A stretch of 31,163 nucleotides of DNA from a virus, in IMG/VR virus record IMGVR_UViG_3300046385_000030, positions 1 through 31,163 of that record; one strand, given 5' to 3'. Under the pieces are notes generated by a model, which was given only the letters and a program-made list of their open reading frames with translations, had not been told where the DNA came from and did not search any database. Each line of letters starts with the position of its first letter. Position 1 is the first letter of the stretch. Shown here one piece after another: positions 17,814-26,725 of the stretch. Made by a program: the position numbers and the translations under genes.

Positions 17814-18581
17814 TTATTCAAGTTTTTTCTCTATAGACTTGTATATCTCGACACCTTCGTCGGTCTTAAAATATGCTGCCATAGCAGAGTATGGGTTTTC
17901 GTCAAATGGCACAGTCATTAACTTTTTACCATTAGTAGCCCATTTAAAATCTCTTTGATCTTGTGATAATTTTATGATACCGGCTTCAGTAGCTTTAATC
18001 GCAAAATTTCTAAGTTGTATGTTTTCGTCATTAGCTAAGTTTAAGAACAGTTTTGGGTTCTTCTTAGCAAATACCATAATATCCTTTTTTATCTCCTTAG
18101 AAGTCATATTAGATACCTTAGATCCAATCTCAACACGTAAGATTGCTTCAGCTTGGTCAATATCCATTGATTTAGCTGCATTCATAGCTTCTAATTGCTC
18201 TTCTAAATGATCCAACTCATCTTCTGCTTCAACTACTTTATCAAATTCATAATATTGGATATTACGCATTGGATGAAATAATGATAATAGCTTTTGTAAA
18301 GATTGTTGTTCTTTTGGTACAGTTAAGAATCCGTTTGAAAAAACAACGTGACCTAATGTACACTCTCCTTTTTGATCTGATACAAATACCGATGATTGGT
18401 TTGTAGCATATCTTAATTCTTTTTGTTCTCCTGTTTCAATATCAAACCATAATAGTGGAAACCTTTTAGAGTGTCTACTTGGTATTGTAAATGTTAATGG
18501 AGATGATATTCCTTTTAAGATATATGTTCTATCTTTAATTTCCCATTTAGCTGGGGCTGTATTTTGTTTTGCTTGTGACAT
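17814..18581 (-). CDS. Conserved head-region protein of unknown function, 255 residues
   Basis: I do not recognise a named family. The first ~95 residues are beta-rich (RTYILKGISSPLTFTIPSR, RFPLLWFDIETGE, ELRYATNQSSVFV), like a small SH3- or OB-type barrel. Residues about 115-140 are an acidic helix (EAEDELDHLEEQLEAMNA), and the rest is helical and charged. Placement directly after the major capsid gene, and bracketing by two hairpins, suggests a virion component made in quantity, such as a head decoration or head-completion protein. No membrane segment or signal peptide. Its start context ATATTATATCATGTCA is identical over 16 bases to that of the scaffold-like gene, hinting at matched translation. 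Confidence 0.55.
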   Translation of the reverse strand: MSQAKQNTAPAKWEIKDRTYILKGISSPLTFTIPSRHSKRFPLLWFDIETGEQKELRYATNQSSVFVSDQKGECTLGHVVFSNGFLTVPKEQQSLQKLLSLFHPMRNIQYYEFDKVVEAEDELDHLEEQLEAMNAAKSMDIDQAEAILRVEIGSKVSNMTSKEIKKDIMVFAKKNPKLFLNLANDENIQLRNFAIKATEAGIIKLSQDQRDFKWATNGKKLMTVPFDENPYSAMAAYFKTDEGVEIYKSIEKKLE

Positions 18582-18612
18582 GATATAATATGATTGAATG
18601 TTAATTTTAAAA

Positions 18613-18655
18613 GGGTAAATTCTACCCCCGTCATTTCAACGAGGGTAAAACTACC
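18613..18655 (-). promoter_or_regulatory. Switchable hairpin cluster between the capsid gene and the next gene
   Basis: On the minus-strand RNA a nine-pair stem forms between TACCCUCGU (from 18639-18647) and ACGGGGGUA (from 18623-18631) with a seven-base loop; one pair is G-U and would be a C-A mismatch in the + strand RNA, so the stem is perfect only in the transcribed direction. Each arm can instead pair outward: GGTA of 18652-18655 with TACC of 18644-18647, and GGGTA of 18623-18627 with TACCC of 18613-18617. The central stem and the two outer stems exclude each other. No strong T run follows, so attenuation or mRNA end processing is more likely than full termination. Confidence 0.6.
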
Positions 18656-18665
18656 ATTTTTTGTA

Positions 18666-20087
18666 TTAGTCAACTTTATTGAACAATACGAAGTTGTTAG
18701 CGCCTTGAACACATAAACATCTTTCAGACAAGAAGTGTACTTCCATTGCGTCTAAGTCAGAAGTATATGCTCCACCAACAGAACCTGTAACCCAGTTTTT
18801 CATACGTCTGTCATCAGCTTGTCCAGCTCTATAACGAACGTGTAAGAAAGGTCTACGGATATTAGTTCCTAAGATTTGATCGTATACTGTAGAAGTTCCT
18901 GCAGGAATCAATAATCCTTCGATACCTAATCCATTAGCAGAAGCTCCACGAGTAGAGGCGTCGTTTAAGTATTTCCAGTCAGTTTTGTAGAAATCGTAAG
19001 ATCCACGACGGAAACCAGAGAAGCCTAAGTTCAATGCCATGTCTTGTGAATTTTCGAACAATCCGTAAGCTACACCACCTTGAGCTCCAGAAGATAAACC
19101 AGCAAGCATATCATCAAAAGCAAGAGATAAAGAACGGTTGTTGAACAACATGTTTTCTTCAATAGCTCCTTGAGTATCTAGGTTTTTCAAGATAGCGTCG
19201 AAATCTCCGATTTGTCCACCGAAGTTAGTCAATACGTTACCTCTGTCTTTAACAGCAGCAAATAAACCTTGAGTACCTTTTTTACCAGCAGCTTCAGCAG
19301 CAGATCCAGTAGCAGCTAATTCTCCTTCTACAACAGCCATTTCTAAATAATCTTCGAAACGTAATCTTGTTTCAGACTCAGCTTTCAAATACCAGAAGTA
19401 TCCGTCAGTACCATCTTCAGCAGCAACGTTTACCCATCCGATTTGTGCAGTATCAGATCCATTAACAACATATTTGTTACGGATGATAATTGGAGAGTTA
19501 CTGTATTGAGTGAATGAAGGCTCGATGCTTGTGTAAGCGTCGCTAGTTAAAGTTGAACCTTTAGAGTACTCAGAACCAAATACGAAGATTTTAACTTCAG
19601 CACTTGTAATTCCAGCAGCAGCTAAGTTAGCAGCAGTATAAGGGGCAACAGTTAATACACCTTGAGCAGTACTAGCAGTAACTACAGCTTTCACTTCAGC
19701 CCCAGTAGCTTGGTCAATGATAACGATTGTTTGGTTAACAGAAATTACATTACCAACAAAAGCATCAGCAGTGTTGTTCAATGTAATTGTAAGCTCGTTA
19801 GCTCCAGAAACTTCAACAGCGTTGTAAGCAACGTGTAATCTGTTTTGTTCAGCCCAGATAACTTGGTCAGAGCTCATTGGCATTTCAGCGCCTACCATAC
19901 GCAAGAATCCAGATAAAGTTCTGTTTCCGTAACGCTCTACTTCTGATTCGTAGATCTCAGGTAAATATTGTTGTGCGAATGATACGAAATCAGGGTTAGT
20001 CGTATCAGTAAAGTTTAAATAGTTTGACTCTAAAGCTTGTGCTTTTTGAGAAGGAACAATGCTCCCAAATGTAGGTAATAATGCCAT
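18666..20087 (-). CDS. Major capsid protein (HK97-fold, crAss-like type), 473 residues
   Basis: The N-terminal part (MALLPTFGSIVPSQKAQAL, FAQQYLPEIYESEVERYGNRTLSGFLRMVGAE) and the segment after residue ~190 (YTSIEPSFTQYSNSPIIIRNKYVVNGSD) match what I recall of crAss-like major capsid proteins. Residues about 95-185 are a valine/threonine/alanine-rich beta insertion (for example NQTIVIIDQATGAEVKAVVTAS) that could be a surface domain. Codon use differs from neighbours: TTC, TAC, AAC, GAC and CGT are frequent, as expected for the most abundant product. It follows the scaffold-like gene with a short A-rich leader (AAACAAACAAAAA before ATG). It ends just before a hairpin cluster. Function is well supported by position, size and pattern. 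Confidence 0.85.
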   Translation of the reverse strand: MALLPTFGSIVPSQKAQALESNYLNFTDTTNPDFVSFAQQYLPEIYESEVERYGNRTLSGFLRMVGAEMPMSSDQVIWAEQNRLHVAYNAVEVSGANELTITLNNTADAFVGNVISVNQTIVIIDQATGAEVKAVVTASTAQGVLTVAPYTAANLAAAGITSAEVKIFVFGSEYSKGSTLTSDAYTSIEPSFTQYSNSPIIIRNKYVVNGSDTAQIGWVNVAAEDGTDGYFWYLKAESETRLRFEDYLEMAVVEGELAATGSAAEAAGKKGTQGLFAAVKDRGNVLTNFGGQIGDFDAILKNLDTQGAIEENMLFNNRSLSLAFDDMLAGLSSGAQGGVAYGLFENSQDMALNLGFSGFRRGSYDFYKTDWKYLNDASTRGASANGLGIEGLLIPAGTSTVYDQILGTNIRRPFLHVRYRAGQADDRRMKNWVTGSVGGAYTSDLDAMEVHFLSERCLCVQGANNFVLFNKVD

Positions 20088-20105
20088 TTTTTTGTTTGTT
20101 TAATT

Positions 20106-21233
20106 TTAAAATCTTTTTTGAATTTTCAGTTTTGAAGAATCAACACCATTGACTGCTTTTACTTTAAACCCACCAAGATTAAGACTAGTTGCGTTTTGTC
20201 TTGGTTCTGTAGTTATGTTGTTAGACTTAGCTACAATATCCTTAACCGCATCAGCTTTACCTTGCTCGTAAAAATGTTTTGCAATAGAGTCAACGTTATC
20301 CGCCGCGTACAAAGCTTTGTGGTAACCTTTATAATCTGCTATTTCACCGTCTTTATTTAAGAACTTCTTAATGACGTTATTAATATCAGCTTGCTTTTCG
20401 GCTACAGTATCTACATTATTAACACCGTATCTAAAACTCTTTTCTCCTAAATTAAATTCAAAACCTTTGAATTCGTTAGAGAACATTGCTTTAGTGTTGT
20501 CTTTAAATTTTTGATACCTTTGTTCATTCAACGCTTGATCTTCGTTGTATCGGTTGAAAAAGTCTAAAGCTTTCTGTTGGTCCTTATTAATAGACGGTCT
20601 CAACTTGATTTCGTCATAATATTTGTTTTTAATTCCCTCTAGAAATGCTTTAGCATTTGCAACTTCTTCTTTAAATGCGAGTTTCTTTTTTCTGATGTCT
20701 CGCTCATCATCAATATCTTCATCATAACTAAATTTGTCATCCATAAGGAATTCAATCTCTTCGTTATTTAAGTGAGGTCTTGAGTTTTTGTAATATTCTT
20801 TTAATAGTGCCCCTGCGTCCACTTTAGAATAGTCGATGTTCAATCTTGCATAATCTTCAATCGTACCGCCTGTTTCTTTCATAAACAAAATTAATTTATC
20901 TATGTTTTCAGGTAATTCAATGTTTTTAGATTGAGCTTCCTCTTGCACTGTTTCAGAAGTAATTGGTTTAAACGTATCTTCAACGCTTTCAATTTCTTCG
21001 ATAATATTTACTTCTTCTACAGTAGGCTCTTCAACTTCTTCTTGTATTTCATTCACCATCTCTATTTCTTGTGGCTCTTGAACAATTTCTGTTTCTGCTT
21101 TTAATTCTACTTTGGCTACTTCAGGTTCTTTTATTTCAACCTTAGTGGTAACTTCTGGTTTATTTAATTTTCTAGGCGTAGGCTTTCTCTTTTGTAATTT
21201 GAAATCACCTTCTTGTTTAATAATTTCTGACAT
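20106..21233 (-). CDS. Capsid scaffolding-like protein, 375 residues
   Basis: The first ~110 residues are a low-complexity Glu/Val/Pro/Lys region (EVTTKVEIKEPEVAKVELK and following acid repeats), the rest is predicted helical and highly charged, and the C-terminus is basic (KLKIQKRF). No cysteine-based, membrane or enzymatic motif is seen. A charged helical protein encoded between portal and major capsid protein is the standard place and character of a phage scaffold, which guides shell assembly and leaves or is degraded before packaging. No protease gene of the usual prohead type is adjacent, so it may exit intact. Assignment rests on context and composition. Confidence 0.68.
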   Translation of the reverse strand: MSEIIKQEGDFKLQKRKPTPRKLNKPEVTTKVEIKEPEVAKVELKAETEIVQEPQEIEMVNEIQEEVEEPTVEEVNIIEEIESVEDTFKPITSETVQEEAQSKNIELPENIDKLILFMKETGGTIEDYARLNIDYSKVDAGALLKEYYKNSRPHLNNEEIEFLMDDKFSYDEDIDDERDIRKKKLAFKEEVANAKAFLEGIKNKYYDEIKLRPSINKDQQKALDFFNRYNEDQALNEQRYQKFKDNTKAMFSNEFKGFEFNLGEKSFRYGVNNVDTVAEKQADINNVIKKFLNKDGEIADYKGYHKALYAADNVDSIAKHFYEQGKADAVKDIVAKSNNITTEPRQNATSLNLGGFKVKAVNGVDSSKLKIQKRF

Positions 21234-21265
21234 GATATAATATTATAAAATTGGTTAACTATTGT

Positions 21266-23677
21266 TTATGAGAATAAGTCGTTACTCAAATCCCCCATTC
21301 CGTCGAAGCTAGATTCAAAATCTTTTGGCGTAGTAGCGTTCTGTCTTTGATCAATTAATTGACTTTGTTGAGAACCTTGCATTTTTATACGCTTATCTTT
21401 TCTATCTTCTATTTCAGCAATCTTAGCTTTATTAGCATCTCCTTCTGCTGTAACAAGTTGCATCTTGTATCCGAATTCTTCAGCCATTAATTGTTTCTTA
21501 ATTAATAACTCTTGTTGTAGTTTTTGAATTTCTAAGTTTGCTTTTGCTTGCTCAATCTGTATTTGCGTTTCGGCTAATGCTTGTTGCTTTTGAACCTCTG
21601 CCATTGCTGCAGCTTCTGATGCTTGAGCGTTTGCTTGAGCTTGAGCTTGTATATTAGCTTGTTGCATTTGCTGTTCTTTTTCCATCTTTTTCTTACGCTT
21701 GTATTTCAAAGATTGGTTAGCCAGCTTAAGGTTTTTAATTTCTCTTAAGTCTATAGCATCTTCAAGATCAATACCACCTGATTGCAAAGCTATTTGTATG
21801 TTTTGTTCTAGTTGCGCTTTTTCTTCTTCATCTGGTTCTAATTCTAAGAATATACCAAAGTCATGAATATTTAATGTTTCAAGTTCTTTTAAAGTTTGTA
21901 CATTAAAATTGCTAATGCTTTGCTTAAGAGCATTTGCAGTTAGCGGGAACTTGATCGCATCTGCAATTCTAAGAGCAATATTTTCACACAATCTTAATGT
22001 AATATATAAACTAGATTGATTAATGTGTCTTGTTGCTGTATTAGAACTAGCGGCCGCCATTTTTTGTAATCCAACTAATGAATCGGCATTTGGCATACTA
22101 CCATCTCTCGCTTCATTTAATCCGGTTACATCTCTTATCATTTGTAAATAATATTGATAAGTAGCTATAAGCGATTGTATTTTAGCATTACCGGCTGACG
22201 TCTGTAATTCTTGTATTGGCACTCTGCTTGGGTTTCCTGAGCCATCTTGTGTTTGAGATCTACCAACAATACTACCAGTTTGGAAATACATATTTAATGC
22301 TTCAGCTGGATTGTAATTTGTACCATTACCTAAGTCAACTTCAGCTAATCCATCAACATCGATAAATACACCATCCGGAACCATTCTAGCTAACACTTGT
22401 TGTAGCTTTAAATGCGTTATTTGTATCATATCAGCAAAACCTGTGATTCTACTAACTAATGACTCAATCTTTCCTTTATACATTCTAGGAGCGCATATAA
22501 CATAATTCATAGCTACTCTAGTAGTATCTGCAAAAGGTCTTGTCATATTCTGAGACATTTCCCATCTAAGCATTTTTTCTCTACCTAATATCTTAGCTCC
22601 TGTATATAAAACCTCTATTGTTCTAGATGCGGTAGTAAAGTTATCGTTTGCTGGCGGATTAAATGTATCTGGCTTTTGTAAAGCTTTCTCTAATCCCGAT
22701 TCTGTTTGCTTAATTTTAAATACTTGATTTGAGTAAGTCTTATATTCAAAGTATAATACTTGTACGTTTGACTTATCAAAATCTTGACCGTATATATTTC
22801 TGGTGTAATTGCTATCTCCTGGAAATTTTTCAATGTCTTTTAAATCGTCATCTGTAAGTTCTGGAAATTGCTTTTTAAGTTCTTCTATACTTACTGACTT
22901 TACTTCACCAACATAATATATATCTTCAAAGTTTGGGTCTTCAGTATAAGAGTACACTAAATTAGCTGGATCAACATATTCTAATGTAACACCGTTAGCT
23001 AAGTTGAAATTTGTTTTTGCCGCTCCAATACCAAGCGTAACTAAATCGTAGTTTATTCTTCTGTTAAGTAGCTCGTATCTATTTCTTTCTAAAACAGTAT
23101 TAATAGCTTCTTCTTCTGCTATCTCTACAGCTTGCTTATAATTCAACTGCAGCTTTAATTCCAGTTCGTCGATGTCTTCCGGCAAAGAATCCGGATCATC
23201 TGTACTAAACATATTCACACCTAATGAACCTTTAAGTTCATTTAGCATATCTTTAGCCATCATATCTCTTAATACAGAATCAGCATAATCTGTTTTTCTT
23301 TTCAAAGAGTCTGGATCTTGCGCAAAAGCTTTTATTTCGTAACTCTTACTTGAAATTCCATTAACTACAATATCGACAAATTTCGGTATTACAGGTACAG
23401 GTTTCCAATCTAAGTTTAAATAAGATAAATCGCCATTGATAGACATTTCATCTTTGTATTTACCAACAGACTGTTCTCCCCTAGCGTATAATCTTAACGA
23501 ATTAAAAAGATTCCAGTTAGAACCCCAACGGCTACCTACGCCGTAACCAGATTTGTCGCCTCGGAACCATTCGTTCTCGATAGCTCTACCAACTTTCTGG
23601 CCGTATTCAAGACTTTGTTTTACCTCGTCTGGTACAACCTGACTTGGAAAAGAACTATTACTATTAGTATAAATCAT
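21266..23677 (-). CDS. Portal protein, 803 residues
   Basis: The N-terminal block contains NLFNSLRLYARGEQSVGKYKD and IPKFVDIVVNGISSKSYEIKA, patterns typical of podovirus/crAss-like portals. The middle (MRWEMSQNMTRPFADTTRVAM, RMYKGKIESLVSRITGFADMIQITHLKLQQVL) fits the wing and stem helices. After about residue 660 the chain turns into a glutamine/alanine-rich coiled coil (MQQANIQAQAQANAQAS and on to about 745), like the helical barrel that extends into the capsid. It would form the dodecameric DNA channel. It directly follows the terminase gene: its start lies one base from the terminase stop. The 803-residue length is on the large side and is accounted for by the C-terminal coil. Confidence 0.85.
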   Translation of the reverse strand: MIYTNSNSSFPSQVVPDEVKQSLEYGQKVGRAIENEWFRGDKSGYGVGSRWGSNWNLFNSLRLYARGEQSVGKYKDEMSINGDLSYLNLDWKPVPVIPKFVDIVVNGISSKSYEIKAFAQDPDSLKRKTDYADSVLRDMMAKDMLNELKGSLGVNMFSTDDPDSLPEDIDELELKLQLNYKQAVEIAEEEAINTVLERNRYELLNRRINYDLVTLGIGAAKTNFNLANGVTLEYVDPANLVYSYTEDPNFEDIYYVGEVKSVSIEELKKQFPELTDDDLKDIEKFPGDSNYTRNIYGQDFDKSNVQVLYFEYKTYSNQVFKIKQTESGLEKALQKPDTFNPPANDNFTTASRTIEVLYTGAKILGREKMLRWEMSQNMTRPFADTTRVAMNYVICAPRMYKGKIESLVSRITGFADMIQITHLKLQQVLARMVPDGVFIDVDGLAEVDLGNGTNYNPAEALNMYFQTGSIVGRSQTQDGSGNPSRVPIQELQTSAGNAKIQSLIATYQYYLQMIRDVTGLNEARDGSMPNADSLVGLQKMAAASSNTATRHINQSSLYITLRLCENIALRIADAIKFPLTANALKQSISNFNVQTLKELETLNIHDFGIFLELEPDEEEKAQLEQNIQIALQSGGIDLEDAIDLREIKNLKLANQSLKYKRKKKMEKEQQMQQANIQAQAQANAQASEAAAMAEVQKQQALAETQIQIEQAKANLEIQKLQQELLIKKQLMAEEFGYKMQLVTAEGDANKAKIAEIEDRKDKRIKMQGSQQSQLIDQRQNATTPKDFESSFDGMGDLSNDLFS

Positions 23678-25900
23678 TTATTTTATTATTTTTGAATTAT
23701 AACCTTCGTTACTGTATTTTTTAAAGTTTAATGGAACAGTACTCTTTTTAATATCCGCTGTAGGTACATATCGATGTCTATTGCAAGCCATAATAGCTAA
23801 ACCAGAACTTATCGAGGCATCATGCTTTGTACGATTATTTATATTGAATCTTGCCCAGTCTTCTAATGTCTTTTGGAAATACATTGTTCCGTACTCATCT
23901 CCATTTAAACCAACATGGTCTTCTATGTAACTTTCGATTGCAGCAGCGTGAGCTTGTACAATATCTTGTGATGAGTTGGGTATTCCGCCTATTTCTTTTT
24001 CAGTTACAGATAATTTAGCGTAAACCTTATCAGGTCTATTCATTGAGAATCCTCTATAACCTCTTCTTTTAAAATGATATAGTAATCTAGGTTTGTTATT
24101 TTCAGCTAGTATTGGCATACCGTAGAATATGCAAGCCATTAAAACTTCTTCAAAGAATATTTCAGCTGTTTGTGGTCTAGCTATATATTCTAAGAAAAAA
24201 TGATTAGCAGGAGCATCCTCCATTGAAAATTTGGTAAGACCGTGTAAAGCTCCGTTAGATCCTCTTGTGTCAACAGTTCCCGATATATCGTAACTATCAC
24301 AACCAAAAGCTCCAACGTGCTCATTACCAGGGTATTTAACACCATTCCTTAGTACTACTCTATTTTGTAGATGCGCTGGAGGTACCCACGATATTAAAAA
24401 TCTACCGTCTTTATTAGGATAAAATTGAACTCTTGTATCAGGAATTCCATTCTCCCATTGAAAGCTACCTCTTGTTACTACACTTGTATTTCTTAAATCA
24501 TCGTTATAATCTATTTGTTCGTATATACGAGTAAGATTAAATAATGATTGTTTTGCTTCATCTCTAAAAGCGTGTTGTTCTGTTCTAGGAAACTGTCGGT
24601 AGTATTCGTTCAATCCATCAGGATCGTTTTTTAAACCTTCAACTTCATTTTGCCAGTGTTCAATAACACCGTATTCAATCCATGATCCATCAACCCCTTT
24701 TATCGGTTTTTCTGGAGTGTCGAAGACAGGTACGCCATAAGAATCAATGAATCCCTCGTACGACCATTCCATAGGTATGAACAAACTATATAATCCTGAA
24801 CTAGTCTGTCCATTGCGGTTTCTTTTCGTAACGTCTGAATCATAATATAGCTTCTTAAAGTTTTCTCCTCCTTTATCTAAAGCATTTGATGTTGAACCCA
24901 TCATACACTTACCAATAATTTTGGATCCTAAACGTAAACATGTTTTTGTTACACGCCAGTTATTTAATATATTGTCTGGTTTTTCCCATTTACCACTCTC
25001 ATCGTGTACTAATAGTTTTAGCTTTTCACCATCATAAGAGTTATCTCCTGTATTCTTCCAGTCAATAGTTGTATCCAAACCATCAAGCTCAATAAGCTCT
25101 TCGTTTGAATCTAATTTCTTTCTTGTAAATTTCGATGCAGGAATACGATATGCCAACTCTGTTTTAGGTCGGTCCATACCATCTTGGATAGGCTTAAAAA
25201 AGAAAGGGTAGTTAACAGATATAGGAACAACCTTGTCTGTAAACATTTTCTTAGCATCACCTCCCGATTTTGATAATATACCAAAACGCGCATCACTTGA
25301 TATTGTGGCTTGGTTAACTAGTTCCGCAGATGACATAAATGAAAATCCAGAACGTCTATTCTTTAAATAACACATTCCGTAACATCTATTATCTGCTATA
25401 CACGCTTCCCAAAATATAAAGAACAATCTGTTTGATTCCCTGAAATCAGGCGCTCCAACGTCTATCTTGCTCCATTGCAAGTACATATAATGTGTACCGG
25501 TTATGTATGACGGTTTACCGTTACTATAGTAAAAGAAACCTTCATCTCTATATTTGAATTCGTAATCGATATAGTCATAATACCTTTCCTTAAAATGGTC
25601 AGGTTGTTTATTCCAATCGAATACACTTTTAATCTTTTCTAATTCTTTAGGATATGGAGCTTGTTCCCAATATTGTTCTTCCGGTTTCTCAGATCTCTTA
25701 TAAACATCTTCTGCTAATGGTAAAGCTATCTTAAGATTTTGTATCTCATATATCTCACCAATCTTACCAGTCTTGCTTATAACAACTATATCGTGCTCTT
25801 TATCGTAACCGTAAGCCCAAAGCTTATGTTTGTTCTTATGGTTTATTACTTTTGGTTTTATATACTCATCGAGTACTTTAAACAAGGTTTGTTCATACAT
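23678..25900 (-). CDS. terL: Terminase large subunit (packaging ATPase/nuclease), 740 residues
   Basis: ATPase signatures are a degenerate Walker A, KNRRSGFS (about residues 180-187), and a Walker B LLVHDES with D300-E301. Downstream, GSTSNALDKGGENF fits the coupling region. The nuclease part shows FGCDSYD with D535, an acidic ILAENN segment, and KHDASISS with D694, consistent with the RNase H-like metal site. It pumps phage DNA through the portal into the head and cuts it at the end. The start ATG overlaps the stop of the 91-residue gene by one base, and the portal gene follows at once. The about 170-residue N-terminal extension before the Walker A is longer than in classical terminases but similar to flavobacterial and crAss-like phages as I remember them. 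Confidence 0.88.
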   Translation of the reverse strand: MYEQTLFKVLDEYIKPKVINHKNKHKLWAYGYDKEHDIVVISKTGKIGEIYEIQNLKIALPLAEDVYKRSEKPEEQYWEQAPYPKELEKIKSVFDWNKQPDHFKERYYDYIDYEFKYRDEGFFYYSNGKPSYITGTHYMYLQWSKIDVGAPDFRESNRLFFIFWEACIADNRCYGMCYLKNRRSGFSFMSSAELVNQATISSDARFGILSKSGGDAKKMFTDKVVPISVNYPFFFKPIQDGMDRPKTELAYRIPASKFTRKKLDSNEELIELDGLDTTIDWKNTGDNSYDGEKLKLLVHDESGKWEKPDNILNNWRVTKTCLRLGSKIIGKCMMGSTSNALDKGGENFKKLYYDSDVTKRNRNGQTSSGLYSLFIPMEWSYEGFIDSYGVPVFDTPEKPIKGVDGSWIEYGVIEHWQNEVEGLKNDPDGLNEYYRQFPRTEQHAFRDEAKQSLFNLTRIYEQIDYNDDLRNTSVVTRGSFQWENGIPDTRVQFYPNKDGRFLISWVPPAHLQNRVVLRNGVKYPGNEHVGAFGCDSYDISGTVDTRGSNGALHGLTKFSMEDAPANHFFLEYIARPQTAEIFFEEVLMACIFYGMPILAENNKPRLLYHFKRRGYRGFSMNRPDKVYAKLSVTEKEIGGIPNSSQDIVQAHAAAIESYIEDHVGLNGDEYGTMYFQKTLEDWARFNINNRTKHDASISSGLAIMACNRHRYVPTADIKKSTVPLNFKKYSNEGYNSKIIK

Positions 25901-26175
25901 TATTTGGATCTCCCTTCTGCGAAACCTCTAAAAGGTTTTATTGCCTCTGCATCAGTAGGTTTATCTGCTAATGCTTTTTCTTCTTCATCAACCCTATTAA
26001 GAATTTCAAATGCATCAAATATTGCTAACTTTTTAGTAGCTGCTGCATTCTTAAGTCTATCAGCAGAAAGATCGTCTTCGCTTCCTATGATAGCTTCTTC
26101 TGCAACTTTAATTAATTCCTCAACTGCTCTGCGACCAGCTTGGATTATACTCAACTTCGCTTCCTTCGTAGTCAT
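25900..26175 (-). CDS. Putative terminase small subunit, 91 residues
   Basis: The protein is short, helical and charged: RAVEELIKVAEEAIIGSEDDLSADRL, then KKLAIFDAFEILNRVDEEEKAL, with a polar C-terminus. It lies immediately upstream of the large terminase and its stop overlaps the terminase start by one base, which is the usual position of the DNA-recognition small subunit. I see no clear helix-turn-helix signature, so the role is inferred from size, composition and linkage. The first 56 bases overlap the end of the 201-residue gene in another frame, indicating translational coupling; no later in-frame ATG would give a sensible protein, which supports the chosen start. Confidence 0.5.
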   Translation of the reverse strand: MTTKEAKLSIIQAGRRAVEELIKVAEEAIIGSEDDLSADRLKNAAATKKLAIFDAFEILNRVDEEEKALADKPTDAEAIKPFRGFAEGRSK

Positions 26176-26725
26176 ACTTAATTACAATATCATTTGATTT
26201 CATACAATATAATCGCTGCTGATCTATAATAAATTCGAATTCTCCATAAGGAGTATACCCAACTAGATCACCAGGATTGATTTTAAGCTTGTTTAAGGAG
26301 TCATTTCCATACTTTAGTATTCCAATAAGCTTCCTTTCTTTTTCTAAGCTAAAATCGTCATTATTTTTTATAGGCATAACAAAACATCTATTGGCAAATG
26401 CTTTCCATTTACCGGTATCACCATACATATATATCTGATCAGGTTGTACAAAGTACATATCTTCCATATAATATGATCTACTATTTTTTTGTCTGCCTTT
26501 CATGTCGTAGAATCTCCTAAATACGTTGTGGTGAATTATTACTTTATCACCAACTTTTATATCTGTATCATAAGCAAGTGGTACATTCACGACTTCAGCC
26601 ATGTTATTAACCGCTTTAAATGATTCGATGCGTGTATTTAAGATTAGTTCTTTACCATCAACCATCTTGGAATTATCGTATCGATCTCCAATAGGCTTGA
26701 CTATAAAATCACTAAATGCTTTCAT
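26120..26725 (-). CDS. Protein with two GroES-like halves, 201 residues
   Basis: Two segments each read like a co-chaperonin barrel. In the first (about 5-105) NNMAEVVNVP leads to IKVGDKVIIHHN and then YYMEDMYFVQPDQIYMY. In the second (about 113-190) KLIGILKYGND leads to INPGDLVGYTPYGEFEFIID and then YCMKSNDIVIKYDYEG. The order, a G/E-V-x-V strand, a GDxV turn, then a strand ending in D-I, is that of GroES. Neither half has the GGIxL mobile-loop motif; the first has KELILN at that place. It is distinct from the canonical groES at 29363-29629 in the same operon. It could be an assembly chaperone for a virion protein, or a structural protein that borrowed the fold. Pattern-based, moderate confidence. 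Confidence 0.55.
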   Translation of the reverse strand: MKAFSDFIVKPIGDRYDNSKMVDGKELILNTRIESFKAVNNMAEVVNVPLAYDTDIKVGDKVIIHHNVFRRFYDMKGRQKNSRSYYMEDMYFVQPDQIYMYGDTGKWKAFANRCFVMPIKNNDDFSLEKERKLIGILKYGNDSLNKLKINPGDLVGYTPYGEFEFIIDQQRLYCMKSNDIVIKYDYEGSEVEYNPSWSQSS

